DNA of 26,416 nt from an uncultured Duncaniella sp. (GCA_910576785.1 CAJTJG010000029.1:1-26416); one strand, 5' to 3'; shown: positions 7,582-15,832, counted from the stretch's first letter. The notes: generated by a model not told the origin, from the sequence alone. A program made the numbers and translations.

Positions 7582-8193
7582 ATGCCCATACGTACTGCAT
7601 ATCGAATGACCCACATCTCCAATATACCTCACATAATGGAGCACGGTTTTGTATTGCCTGATTCCCAATATGCATCTACAGATTATAAACCAATCGGAGA
7701 TACAGATATCATACGCAAAAGGCACGATGTGATAAAAGGAATAGACTTACGGAAATATGTTCATTTCTATTTCGGGATTCGGACGCCGATGCTTTATGTG
7801 ATACAGAATGGCTATAATGGTGTGACAAAACAGAACGCGGAAGACATCGTGTATTGCGAGATCTCTCTTGTACGGCTATATCGCTCCGACAAATATTTCG
7901 TATTCAGCAATGGCCACATATTGAGTGCCATCACCCAAATTTTCACGAAAAACGATATTCCACAGATTGACAGCATTATTCAGGAACATGATATCTATGC
8001 CAAATACTGGAACAATGCTGATGATCCTGATCTCAAACGAAAAAAAGAAGCTGAATTGCTGATCATGGGAGATACGCCTCCTGATATCATAACACGTTTG
8101 ATTGTATTCAACCAATCAGCAAAAGAAAGATTGGATGCCTTTAATTGCGTAAATGTTCCCATTTCAATTAACCCTGACTATTATTTCCAATGA
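7582..8193 (+). CDS. darT: DarT-type DNA ADP-ribosyltransferase toxin
   Basis: Toxin of a DarTG module. Characterised members transfer ADP-ribose from NAD+ to bases in single-stranded DNA, blocking replication and, in some systems, phage DNA synthesis. The 203-residue product has the family landmarks: THISNIPHIMEHG near the N-terminus (H11 and N14, NAD contacts), IGDTDIIRKRHDV (38-50, the conserved Arg region), VHFYFGIRTPMLYVI (60-74) and KKEAELLI (154-161), with E158 in the position of the catalytic glutamate. All core residues appear present, so it looks intact. The stop overlaps the darG start (ATGA, 4 nt). The gene is clearly AT-richer than its neighbours, suggesting horizontal acquisition. 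Residue roles are assigned by analogy with Thermus DarT. Confidence 0.92.
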   Translation: MPIRTAYRMTHISNIPHIMEHGFVLPDSQYASTDYKPIGDTDIIRKRHDVIKGIDLRKYVHFYFGIRTPMLYVIQNGYNGVTKQNAEDIVYCEISLVRLYRSDKYFVFSNGHILSAITQIFTKNDIPQIDSIIQEHDIYAKYWNNADDPDLKRKKEAELLIMGDTPPDIITRLIVFNQSAKERLDAFNCVNVPISINPDYYFQ

Positions 8194-9281
8194 TTACCTA
8201 TATAACAGGCAATATATTTGATGACAATGCCATGGCGATCGTCAATACGGTCAACACCCAAGGTGTCATGGGCAAAGGTCTCGCACTGCAGTTCAAGGAA
8301 AAATATCCGCAAAACTATCTTCTATACAAGAAAGCCTGCAAAGAAGGCAATATTGGAATAGGAAACCTTTTTATAACCGAGACAATAACAAACGGCAAAA
8401 AAAGGTTTATCATCAATTTTCCGACAAAAACCACATGGCGCCGACCGTCAGAATACAGTTTTATACAGGAAGGGCTTATGGATTTGAGGAATAAAATCAG
8501 GGATTTATCCATCACATCAATAGCCATTCCTCCACTTGGATCACACAATGGCGGTCTTGACTGGCACAGAGTCAAGCAAATGATAATCGACACTCTGCAC
8601 GAGGTGAATTGCGATATCAGGATATATGAGCCCACCGAAAAAATCATTGAGCGCATGAAATCCGAGCGGGTAAAACTCACCCCGGCACGAGCCATGCTGC
8701 TTTTCATGATGGAGCAGGTTATGACCCATGGAGAGTTCAATTCTCCACTATCGGCCGAAAAAATAGTCTACTTCCTAAAGAAAGAGAGTAAAGGAAAAGA
8801 ATATGCCAACATTGAGTTCATTCGTGGATATTACGGGCCATACTCCGGTGGCAAGGTTAGCCATGTGCTATATTATCTGAACGGCAGCTACATCAAGGGC
8901 ATGCATGCAATGGATGCCAAACCTTTCGACACGATATGGTTGGCCGACGGAATAGGTAATGAGATAAACGACTATATCAACTCCGACAACCTGAGCAATT
9001 ACCGTACCATCGTAGAGGGCGCCTCGCGGCTCCTGGATGGTTTTTACTCCCCTTTTGAGCTCGAGCTATTGTCCACTGTTGATATGATACTCTCCACAAC
9101 CCCTACCCTGACCGGATGGCAAGACATCGCAGACAATACCCTGTCATCACTGGTAGCTGAGGAAATCGTCAGATGGAATCCTCGCAAAGCCAAAGTATAT
9201 TCCGATAAATATTTCATAAGTAAAGCTATCGAACGTCTTAGAAATCACTATTACCAAGACCAGCCACATGACCCCACCTGA
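8190..9281 (+). CDS. darG: DarG-type macrodomain antitoxin
   Basis: Antitoxin partner of DarT, 363 residues. The N-terminal macrodomain (about 1-155) carries GNIFDDNAMAIVNTVN (7-22) and GVMGKGLALQF (25-35), the ADP-ribose-binding loop typical of DarG; in characterised proteins it removes ADP-ribose from DNA. The C-terminal part (about 165-363) contains LSAEKIVYFLKKE and IRGYYGPYSGGKVSHVLYYL, a SocA/DUF4065-like segment found in DarG that binds and blocks the toxin. It is translationally coupled to darT by the 4-nt overlap. Its 3' end overlaps the following glycosyltransferase by 14 nt. AT-rich like darT. Confidence 0.93.
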   Translation: MITYITGNIFDDNAMAIVNTVNTQGVMGKGLALQFKEKYPQNYLLYKKACKEGNIGIGNLFITETITNGKKRFIINFPTKTTWRRPSEYSFIQEGLMDLRNKIRDLSITSIAIPPLGSHNGGLDWHRVKQMIIDTLHEVNCDIRIYEPTEKIIERMKSERVKLTPARAMLLFMMEQVMTHGEFNSPLSAEKIVYFLKKESKGKEYANIEFIRGYYGPYSGGKVSHVLYYLNGSYIKGMHAMDAKPFDTIWLADGIGNEINDYINSDNLSNYRTIVEGASRLLDGFYSPFELELLSTVDMILSTTPTLTGWQDIADNTLSSLVAEEIVRWNPRKAKVYSDKYFISKAIERLRNHYYQDQPHDPT

Positions 9282-10032
9282 CACCATCAACATACTGAAC
9301 ATCCCCGTGATGCGGATCACGCGGGCGCAGCTTCTCGACAATCTTAAGGAGGGTGTGCTCGTGACCCCCAATCTGGACCACCTCGTGAAACTGCAACACG
9401 ACCGGGAGTTCCACGACTGCTACCGCAAGGCCGAGTGGGTGGTGTGCGACAGCCGTATCCTGCAGATGTGCTCGCGCATGCTCCACACACCGCTGCCGGA
9501 GGCCATACCCGGAAGCAGTTTCTTCACCGACTACTACATGCACCATGCCTCCGACCCCTCTTGCCGGATATTCCTGCTCGGGGCGCGGCCGGGAGTGGCC
9601 GACGAAGCCATGCGGCGCATCAACGCCAAGGTGGGACGTGAGATCGTGGTAGGAGCACACTCCCCCTCTTTCGGATTCGAGAAAAGACCTGAGGAGATCG
9701 ACGGGATAGTCCGCATCATCAACAACTCAGGTGCCGGGGTGGTACTGGTGGGTGTAGGCGCTCCGAAACAGGAGAAATGGATCATGGCCCACCGCGACAG
9801 AATGCCGGGTGTGAAACTGTGGATGGCCCTTGGAGCGACCATCGACTTCGAAGCCGGCAACATACGCCGTGCCCCGCGGTGGATGCAACGCATGTGCATG
9901 GAATGGTTCTACCGTTTCCTCATGGAGCCGCGGCGCATGTTCCGACGCTACTTTGTGGACGACATGGCTTTCTTCTACCACTTCACACGTCAGCTGTGCG
10001 GGAGATACCGCGATCCGTTTGCCGGAAAGTGA
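9268..10032 (+). CDS. WecG/TagA/CpsF family glycosyltransferase
   Basis: A 254-residue GT26-type enzyme; relatives add N-acetylmannosamine or its uronic acid to a lipid-linked GlcNAc during envelope glycan synthesis at the inner membrane. Family features are the N-terminal VTPNLDHLVKL (36-46, with the conserved Thr and Asp), EAIPGSSFFTDYY, IFLLGARPGVADEA and VLVGVGAPKQEKWI, ending with a basic, aromatic C-terminal region (WFYRFLMEPRRMFRRYF) that usually mediates membrane association. The ATG at 9268 lies inside darG, but MTPPDTINILNIPVMRIT reads as a natural family N-terminus. Base composition switches sharply from the AT-rich darG to this GC-rich gene. The acceptor and donor sugars are not determined; the ManNAc-producing epimerase 1.2 kb downstream is suggestive. 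Confidence 0.88.
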   Translation: MTPPDTINILNIPVMRITRAQLLDNLKEGVLVTPNLDHLVKLQHDREFHDCYRKAEWVVCDSRILQMCSRMLHTPLPEAIPGSSFFTDYYMHHASDPSCRIFLLGARPGVADEAMRRINAKVGREIVVGAHSPSFGFEKRPEEIDGIVRIINNSGAGVVLVGVGAPKQEKWIMAHRDRMPGVKLWMALGATIDFEAGNIRRAPRWMQRMCMEWFYRFLMEPRRMFRRYFVDDMAFFYHFTRQLCGRYRDPFAGK

Positions 10033-10051
10033 TATATTTTTCGTAACTTTG
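10018..10051 (+). promoter_or_regulatory. Promoter of the DUF4494-yggS-neuC run
   Basis: TTTG (10018-10021) and TAACTTTG (10044-10051), spaced 22 nt, with a leader of about 20 nt before the ATG at 10079. The -33 part lies within the 3' end of the glycosyltransferase gene. Confidence 0.65.
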
Positions 10052-10078
10052 CACTTCAATATCAAAAAATCTACGACT

Positions 10079-10522
10079 ATGTCAATGTGGTTTGAAACAA
10101 AAGTACGCTACGATAAAACTCTCGAAAACGGATCGGTGAAAAAAGTCACCGAGTCATTCATGGTGGACGCCCTCAGCTTTACCGAGGCAGAGGCCCGCAT
10201 CTCGGAAGAGATAGCCCACTTCACATCCGACTTCAATGTCTCCGCAGTGAAGATTTCCAAGATATCGGAGATTTTCCGCCAGCACACGGGCGACAAATGG
10301 TATCTCGTGAAAGTGGCTTTCATAACCCTCGATGAAAAGACCGCTGTGGAGAAAAAATCCATCTCCCAGATCCTTGTGGCCGCCGATTCATTCAAGGAAG
10401 CATATGACAACTTCATGGACGGCATGAAGGGCACCATGGCCGACTTTGAGATCAACACCATACAGGAAACCCCCATTCTCGATGTATACGATGCCGACCT
10501 CAGCGGCGGCAAGAAGGACTGA
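10079..10522 (+). CDS. DUF4494 domain-containing protein
   Basis: A 147-residue cytosolic protein starting MSMWFETKVRYDKT. It matches the Bacteroidota-restricted DUF4494 family in sequence style: VKKVTESFMVDALSFTEAEARISEE, 'VKISKISEIF', 'YLVKVAFITLDEKT' and DNFMDGMKGTMADFEI. No catalytic motif and no membrane segment are visible, and its function is unknown to me. The frame is open far upstream, but the promoter at 10018-10051 and the conserved N-terminus support 10079. Its stop overlaps the yggS start by one base, a linkage to yggS that I recall from other Bacteroidales. Confidence 0.88.
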   Translation: MSMWFETKVRYDKTLENGSVKKVTESFMVDALSFTEAEARISEEIAHFTSDFNVSAVKISKISEIFRQHTGDKWYLVKVAFITLDEKTAVEKKSISQILVAADSFKEAYDNFMDGMKGTMADFEINTIQETPILDVYDADLSGGKKD

Positions 10523-11193
10523 TGGGCCACGTCAAGGATAATCTGACCACACTCCTCAAGTCCATCCCCGCCGGGGTGGATCTTGTGGCCGTCTCCAAGT
10601 TTCATCCCGTGGAGGCCTTGCAGGAGGCTTACGACGCAGGGCAGCGCGTGTTCGGCGAAAGCCGTGCCACTGAGCTTGCAGCCAAAGCCAGACAGATGCC
10701 CGGTGATGTGAAATGGCATTTCATCGGCCATCTCCAGACCAACAAGGTGCGCACCGTGCTGCCGCATGTCGACCTCATCCACAGTGTTGACTCCGAAAAA
10801 TTGCTGCGGCTCATTGACAGCGAGGCCTCAAGACTGGGACGGCGCGTGAGAGTGCTGATGCAACTCCATGTGGCAAAGGAGGAGACAAAGTACGGCCTAA
10901 CCCCGCATGAGATGACATCACTGCTCACCCCGGAATTCGTATCCTCACTTCAAAGTGTGGAGATAGCCGGCATAATGGGCATGGCCTCCAATACAGACGA
11001 TGAAGAGCGCATACGCGAGGACTTCCGCGCCATACGCACCGTGTTCGACCGTCTGGCCGACACAACATTCGCCGGCGCGGAGGGTTTCTCCATCGTCAGC
11101 ATGGGCATGAGCCACGACTGGACCATTGCCGTGGGCGAAGGGGCTAACATGATACGCGTGGGCACAACCATATTTGGCGAACGCGAATATTGA
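10522..11193 (+). CDS. yggS: YggS/PLPHP family pyridoxal phosphate homeostasis protein
   Basis: A 223-residue PLP-binding protein with a single alanine-racemase-like barrel and no known catalysis; homologues buffer PLP and affect amino-acid and keto-acid balance. Landmarks are LVAVSKFHP with the PLP-lysine K26, FGESRATE (44-51), KWHFIGHLQTNK (64-75), HSVDSEKLL, and SMGMSHDWTIAVGEGANMIRVGTTIFG near the C-terminus for phosphate binding. It starts one base inside the DUF4494 stop and is followed after 7 nt by the neuC-like gene, so it belongs to the same transcript. Confidence 0.95.
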   Translation: MGHVKDNLTTLLKSIPAGVDLVAVSKFHPVEALQEAYDAGQRVFGESRATELAAKARQMPGDVKWHFIGHLQTNKVRTVLPHVDLIHSVDSEKLLRLIDSEASRLGRRVRVLMQLHVAKEETKYGLTPHEMTSLLTPEFVSSLQSVEIAGIMGMASNTDDEERIREDFRAIRTVFDRLADTTFAGAEGFSIVSMGMSHDWTIAVGEGANMIRVGTTIFGEREY

Positions 11194-11200
11194 CCGGATC

Positions 11201-12364
11201 ATGAGGAAGATAGCTGTGGCAACCGGAACCCGTGCCGACTGGGGCCTCCTCAGTCCGATGGCCCGTGCGTTATCAGCACGCGCTGACTGCCGTGTGGAAA
11301 TAATAGCCACCAACATGCATCTTGACCCCCGCTACGGATCGACTATCAACGAGATAATAGCAGATGGTTTCACTGCTCCACACCGTGTGCCTCTCACCGA
11401 GCCTACCGATACTCCGGCAGGCACCGTGCGGGCCATGGCCAGGTGCATGGAAGGGATGACCGACACACTAGTGCGGATATCCCCCGACCTGATAGTCATT
11501 CTCGGCGACCGGTTCGAGATGCTCGCCACCGCCACCGCCGCCATGATGCTCCGCATCCCGATAGTCCACATAGCCGGAGGGGAGATATCTGAAGGAGCCG
11601 TGGACGACTCCATACGCCACGCCATCACCAAGATGTCCTCGCTGCATCTCACTGCCACCGAGCCTTACCGCCGCCGCGTCATAGCCATGGGCGAGGATCC
11701 GTCAAAAGTTATCAACACCGGCGCCATAGGTGTATATAACATCCTGCACGAGCCGCTGATGACACGTGAGGAACTGGAGAAGTCTATCGGCTTCACTCTC
11801 CCCGCCGGATCAATGCTTGTGACATACCATCCCGCCACGCTCGATGATGGCGACACCGCCGAACGATGCCGGGCACTCCTCGAAGCTCTGGACAGCTTCC
11901 CCGACTCACACATACTCATCACATACCCCAACAACGACTCACGCGGCCGGGTGATCATAGACCTGATCGAGGAATACGGACGCTCGAACCCCGCAAGGGT
12001 GAAAGTGATACCATCGCTCGGCAAGCTGCGCTATCTCTCGGCGCTGCGGTGTGTCGACGCTGTTGTTGGCAACTCCTCGAGCGGTATCGTGGAGGTACCG
12101 TCAATGGGTATACCCACAGTGGACATCGGCATACGCCAGCGCGGCCGTCTATGCTCCGACAGTGTGATCCACTGCGGTGACTCCTCCGCAGAGATAAGAC
12201 ACGCCATTGCCAGGGCACTTTCGCCGGAAGGTCAGGAAACCGCCCGCACGTCCCCCAATCCTTATGCCCGTCCTGACACACTTGACATCATGGTAAAGGC
12301 CATAACCACAACTCCGGTGGAAGAACTCCGCCAAAAAAAATTCCACGACATATCATATGACTGA
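11201..12364 (+). CDS. neuC: UDP-N-acetylglucosamine 2-epimerase, hydrolysing (NeuC/LegG-like)
   Basis: A 387-residue GT-B-fold epimerase. The hydrolysing NeuC/LegG group releases ManNAc (or a diacetamido analogue) plus the nucleotide and begins sialic or legionaminic acid synthesis. Motifs are VATGTRADWGLLSPM (5-19), VILGDRFEMLA, VHIAGGEISEGAVDDSIRHAITKMSSLH, VVGNSSSGIVEVP and VDIGIRQRGR. The SSSG and 'IGxRQxGR' pattern favours NeuC/LegG over the non-hydrolysing WecB. The start at 11201 (MRKIAVATGTRADWG) fits the family better than the in-frame ATG 27 nt upstream, which lies within yggS. It overlaps the next gene by 8 nt. Substrate (UDP- or GDP-linked, mono- or diacetamido) cannot be read from the sequence. 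Confidence 0.9.
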   Translation: MRKIAVATGTRADWGLLSPMARALSARADCRVEIIATNMHLDPRYGSTINEIIADGFTAPHRVPLTEPTDTPAGTVRAMARCMEGMTDTLVRISPDLIVILGDRFEMLATATAAMMLRIPIVHIAGGEISEGAVDDSIRHAITKMSSLHLTATEPYRRRVIAMGEDPSKVINTGAIGVYNILHEPLMTREELEKSIGFTLPAGSMLVTYHPATLDDGDTAERCRALLEALDSFPDSHILITYPNNDSRGRVIIDLIEEYGRSNPARVKVIPSLGKLRYLSALRCVDAVVGNSSSGIVEVPSMGIPTVDIGIRQRGRLCSDSVIHCGDSSAEIRHAIARALSPEGQETARTSPNPYARPDTLDIMVKAITTTPVEELRQKKFHDISYD

Positions 12365-13049
12365 CTCTCCGGCACTATACATTATCCCTGCCCGCGGAGG
12401 GAGCAAAGGGATACCGCGCAAGAACATCAAGCCTCTTGCCGGACGTCCGCTCATACACTACTCCATTGACGTGGCACGTGCACTTGCACCCGACAGCCAT
12501 GTGATCGTGTCGACCGATGATGATGAGATCCGGTCCGTAGCCGAAGCCACCGGACTAAAGGTGGAATACCGCCGTCCCGCAAGCCTCGGCGGCGACACCA
12601 TAGGGTCACGCGAGGTGATTCTGGACGTCATGGATCACGCCGACCGTTCAGGCATAAAATATGACCGCGTGGTGCTGTTGCAGCCCACTTCGCCCATGCG
12701 CACGGTGGAAGATGTGGAAGGCTGCCTTGAGCTTTACACCCCGGATATCGACATGGTGGTATCGGTCACTCCCGCCGCATGCAATCCCTACTACGACTGC
12801 TTCGAGACAGGCCATGACGGCACACTGCATATATCGAAAGGTGACGGGCACTACACCCGGCGGCAGGATGCCCCCGAAGCATGGCAATACAATGGCGCCG
12901 TCTATGTGATCAATCCTGAATCCATACGTCGGATGCCTATGGGCGACTTTCCGCGCCGCATACCGTTCGTTATGCCCCGTAACCGGTCGGTGGATCTCGA
13001 CACCCCCCTTGACTGGACCATAGCAGAGCTAATCATCAATCAACACTGA
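12357..13049 (+). CDS. acylneuraminate (nonulosonate) cytidylyltransferase family protein
   Basis: A 230-residue nucleotidyltransferase that activates a nine-carbon sugar acid with CTP (NeuA/LegF/PseF group); cytosolic. Motifs are YIIPARGGSKGIPRKNIK (8-25, CTP-binding loop), STDDDEI, VVLLQPTSPMRT and YNGAVYVI near residue 180. It carries only the catalytic domain, without the extra esterase domain of some NeuA proteins. Its start lies 8 nt inside the neuC-like gene, implying translational coupling. The synthase that would make its substrate (NeuB/LegI) is not in the window. Confidence 0.9.
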   Translation: MTDSPALYIIPARGGSKGIPRKNIKPLAGRPLIHYSIDVARALAPDSHVIVSTDDDEIRSVAEATGLKVEYRRPASLGGDTIGSREVILDVMDHADRSGIKYDRVVLLQPTSPMRTVEDVEGCLELYTPDIDMVVSVTPAACNPYYDCFETGHDGTLHISKGDGHYTRRQDAPEAWQYNGAVYVINPESIRRMPMGDFPRRIPFVMPRNRSVDLDTPLDWTIAELIINQH

Positions 13050-13055
13050 TACACC

Positions 13056-14087
13056 ATGGACCGTCATCTGATAGACAGCAACTCACGAATAGTCGATGCT
13101 CTCGACGCCCTCAACCGTCTCTCGGGCGGTGTAATGACCCTGCTTGTCACCGATGGGGACGACGGCCCCATGGCCGGTACCGTAACCGATGGCGACATAC
13201 GCCGCGCCCTGCTGCGCGGTGTACCGCTCGATGCCCCGGTGACCCACGCTATGAAACGCGACTTCCGCTATCTGCGAGAGCATGACGACAATGCCGTGGC
13301 CACCCTGCGCGAACTGCGGGCCATGGGCATACGCCTTGTGCCGGTGCTCGATGCATCGGGCCACATAAGCCGCATCATTGACACCACCATCACCACCACG
13401 CTCCTCCCCGTGGGAGCCATACTTATGGCCGGAGGCAAAGGGGAACGTCTGCGCCCACTCACCATCGACACCCCCAAACCACTCCTGCATGTGGGAGGCC
13501 GTCCCATAATAGACCATAACATCTCCGCCCTCGCCGCCGCAGGGGTGAGCGACATCTCCGTGACTGTAAACTATCTCGCCGAAAAAATCGAAGCTCACTT
13601 CTCCGCTCCTTCCGCCGGAGTGAAAGTGAAATGCGTGCGTGAGGACCGGCCGCTCGGCACCATGGGAGCCGCAGCACTGTGTGAACTCCCGCCGATGGGT
13701 GAGACCATAGTGATGAATTCCGATCTGCTGACGGACATCTCATTTGAGGAGATGTACCTGCACCACAAGTCGCACAAAGCCGACATCACCGTAGCTGCCA
13801 TACCCTACACCGTATCCGTCCCCTACGCCATACTCGAAACCGACGGCGAACTCGTACGCTCCCTCGAGGAGAAACCCTCCTATTCCTACTATGCCAACGC
13901 CGGCATATACATAATATCCAACCGTCTGCTCCGCTCTCTCCCCACCGACCACCGTACGGATGCCACCGATCTCATGGCCGACACAATAGCGGCCGGCGGC
14001 CGGGTGACATACTTCCCTCTGGCCGGGACATGGATCGACATCGGCTCTCCTGCCGACTATGAGCGTGCATGCCGCCTCATGATGTAA
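13056..14087 (+). CDS. CBS-domain sugar nucleotidyltransferase (PtmE-like)
   Basis: A 343-residue fusion: a CBS pair (about 1-112, with VTDGDIRRALLRG and RLVPVLDASGHI) followed by a sugar-nucleotide transferase domain starting at GAILMAGGKGERLRPLT (120-136) with TPKPLLHVGGRPII, NSDLLTD and WIDIGSPADYERA near the end. This is the architecture of PtmE, which in Campylobacter makes GDP-glucosamine for legionaminic acid. The position 6 nt after the CMP-sugar synthetase and behind the neuC-like epimerase supports that role. The CBS pair suggests control by a nucleotide ligand. The nucleotide and sugar used here are inferred, not seen; a mannose- or glucose-1-phosphate transferase is the alternative. 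Confidence 0.85.
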   Translation: MDRHLIDSNSRIVDALDALNRLSGGVMTLLVTDGDDGPMAGTVTDGDIRRALLRGVPLDAPVTHAMKRDFRYLREHDDNAVATLRELRAMGIRLVPVLDASGHISRIIDTTITTTLLPVGAILMAGGKGERLRPLTIDTPKPLLHVGGRPIIDHNISALAAAGVSDISVTVNYLAEKIEAHFSAPSAGVKVKCVREDRPLGTMGAAALCELPPMGETIVMNSDLLTDISFEEMYLHHKSHKADITVAAIPYTVSVPYAILETDGELVRSLEEKPSYSYYANAGIYIISNRLLRSLPTDHRTDATDLMADTIAAGGRVTYFPLAGTWIDIGSPADYERACRLMM

Positions 14088-14173
14088 ACCACCACTCTCC
14101 GACAGTTGTTTCTTAAAAAGAGGCTGCCAACAAAGACAGCCCGTTACTACCGAACATTTCAACTATTCCCCAT

Positions 14174-15367
14174 ATGGCTGACTCCAATTTCATCGACTAC
14201 GTCAAAGTACTTTGCCGCTCAGGCAAGGGTGGCGCCGGCTCGCGCCATTTCCATCGTGCCAAATATGTACCCAAGGGTGGACCCGACGGCGGCGACGGCG
14301 GACGCGGCGGCCACATTATCCTACGCGGCAACTCCCACATGTGGACACTCCTGCCCCTGCGCTACCGCCGTCACATCTTTGCCGGCAACGGCCAGAGCGG
14401 ATCGGGAGGACGGTCATTCGGCAAGGATGGCGAAGATGTGATCGTCGATGTTCCCTGCGGCACCGTAGTGTTCGATGCAGAGACCGGCGAATTCCTCTGT
14501 GAAGTCACGTCCGACGGCGAGGAGGTGAAGCTTCTGCGCGGCGGACGCGGAGGCCTTGGCAACTGGCACTTCAAGAGCGCCACCAACCGCACACCCCGCT
14601 ACGCGCAGCCAGGCGAACCGGCCATAGAGAAAAGCATCATTCTCGAGCTAAAGCTCCTGGCCGACGTAGGTCTGGTGGGATTCCCCAACGCCGGAAAGTC
14701 CACACTCCTCTCGGCCATCTCGGCGGCCCGTCCCAAGATAGCCGACTACCCCTTCACCACCATGGAACCGCAGCTCGGCATCGTGTCCTACCGCGGAGAC
14801 CGTTCATTTGTGATGGCCGACATCCCCGGCATAATCGAAGGCGCCAGCGAAGGCAAGGGACTCGGACTCCGGTTCCTCCGCCATATCGAGCGCAACGCCG
14901 TGCTCCTCTTCATGGTGCCCGCCGACGCCGATGATATCAAGGAACAGTACGAGATCCTGGCTTCAGAGCTCGAGAAGTTCAACCCCCAGCTTGCCGACAA
15001 GCCCCGCCTGCTGGCCATATCCAAAAGCGACATGCTCGACGACGAACTGCGCGAGGAGATCTCCCATACCCTCCCCGAGGGTGTCCCTCACGTGTTCATA
15101 TCGGCCGTAACCGGCCAGGGCATCACCGAGCTCAAGGATATGCTGTGGGGTGAGATCACCGACGAACGCAACCGCATAGAAGTCTCACCCATCACCCACC
15201 GTCCCCTCGACGGCCACCATCGTGTGCGCGAGGAGGATGAGTTCATCTTCGAGAACATACCGCAGGCCCCCGACGACGAGCCTGATGACGAGGAATGGGA
15301 CGAGGACTTCGAAGGCGAGGACTACGGCTACGAGATGCTCGACGAAGACGATCCACGCGACGCATAA
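14174..15367 (+). CDS. obgE: Obg family GTPase
   Basis: GTPase acting in late 50S ribosome assembly and stress/(p)ppGpp physiology. The 397 residues comprise the glycine-rich Obg fold (about 1-158, KGGPDGGDGGRGG at 34-46 and GRGGLGNWHFKSATNRTP at 124-141), the G domain and an acidic C-terminal tail (about 355-397). G motifs: G1 GFPNAGKS (169-176), switch DYPFTTMEP, G3 DIPG (216-219), G4 SKSD (283-286, where NKxD is usual) and G5 SAVTG (310-314). The ATG at 14174 opens the conserved MADSNFIDYVKV. It follows the PtmE-like gene after 86 nt with no obvious promoter box, and yraN follows after 6 nt. Confidence 0.97.
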   Translation: MADSNFIDYVKVLCRSGKGGAGSRHFHRAKYVPKGGPDGGDGGRGGHIILRGNSHMWTLLPLRYRRHIFAGNGQSGSGGRSFGKDGEDVIVDVPCGTVVFDAETGEFLCEVTSDGEEVKLLRGGRGGLGNWHFKSATNRTPRYAQPGEPAIEKSIILELKLLADVGLVGFPNAGKSTLLSAISAARPKIADYPFTTMEPQLGIVSYRGDRSFVMADIPGIIEGASEGKGLGLRFLRHIERNAVLLFMVPADADDIKEQYEILASELEKFNPQLADKPRLLAISKSDMLDDELREEISHTLPEGVPHVFISAVTGQGITELKDMLWGEITDERNRIEVSPITHRPLDGHHRVREEDEFIFENIPQAPDDEPDDEEWDEDFEGEDYGYEMLDEDDPRDA

Positions 15368-15373
15368 AAAACC

Positions 15374-15745
15374 ATGGCCGGACATAACCGACTCGGCCTG
15401 TGGGGCGAGCAGGTGGCACGCGAACACCTGCTCGCCCAAGGCTATGCCATAGCCGGAGAAAACACCAAAGTGGCCGGTGTGGAGATTGACTTCATAGCCT
15501 TCAAGGATGACCGCATATGCTTCGTGGAGGTAAAGACCCGGTCCACTGACTTCGTGGATCCACTCGAAGCAGTGGACATGCGCAAGCGAAGCCGCCTGGT
15601 CAAGGCAGCCGACACCTATATGCGCTCCATGTCCATCCCGCTCGAACCGCAATTCGACATCATACTCGTCATCGGCACCCCCGAAACCACCCACACCATC
15701 GAGCACATCCCTGACGCATTCCTCCCCACCATCAACAACCGCTGA
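15374..15745 (+). CDS. yraN: YraN (UPF0102) family nuclease-like protein
   Basis: A 123-residue protein of the YraN/UPF0102 family, with a PD-(D/E)xK nuclease-like fold of unsettled function. Seen are LWGEQVAREHLLAQGY (9-24), VEIDFIAFKDDRICFVEVKTR (36-56) holding E37, D39, E52 and K54 as the putative metal-binding/catalytic set, and the Arg/Lys-rich helix MRKRSRLVKAADTY. Length and order match the family. It is cotranscribed with obgE (6 nt gap). Confidence 0.92.
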   Translation: MAGHNRLGLWGEQVAREHLLAQGYAIAGENTKVAGVEIDFIAFKDDRICFVEVKTRSTDFVDPLEAVDMRKRSRLVKAADTYMRSMSIPLEPQFDIILVIGTPETTHTIEHIPDAFLPTINNR

Positions 15746-15801
15746 ACACACATACTTCACACATAGCACACGGATTCAGTGTGAAATTCATAGTATAAAG
15801 C

Positions 15802-15832
15802 TTGTTTTTACAAAATTATCACCATATATTTG
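15802..15832 (+). promoter_or_regulatory. Promoter of the Spi-like/serpin pair
   Basis: TTG (15802-15804), a 20-nt spacer and TATATTTG (15825-15832), with about 28 nt from the expected transcription start to the ATG at 15867. It gives the protease-inhibitor pair its own transcription unit. Confidence 0.65.

Noticed and set aside
14118..14144. Possible terminator between the PtmE-like gene and obgE (GGCTG...CAGCC)
   Set aside because: Only a 5-bp stem, with no T run; too weak to call.
15755..15785. Weak inverted repeat after yraN (TTCACAC...GTGTGAA)
   Set aside because: Seven base pairs with a long loop and no T run directly behind it; not convincing as a terminator.
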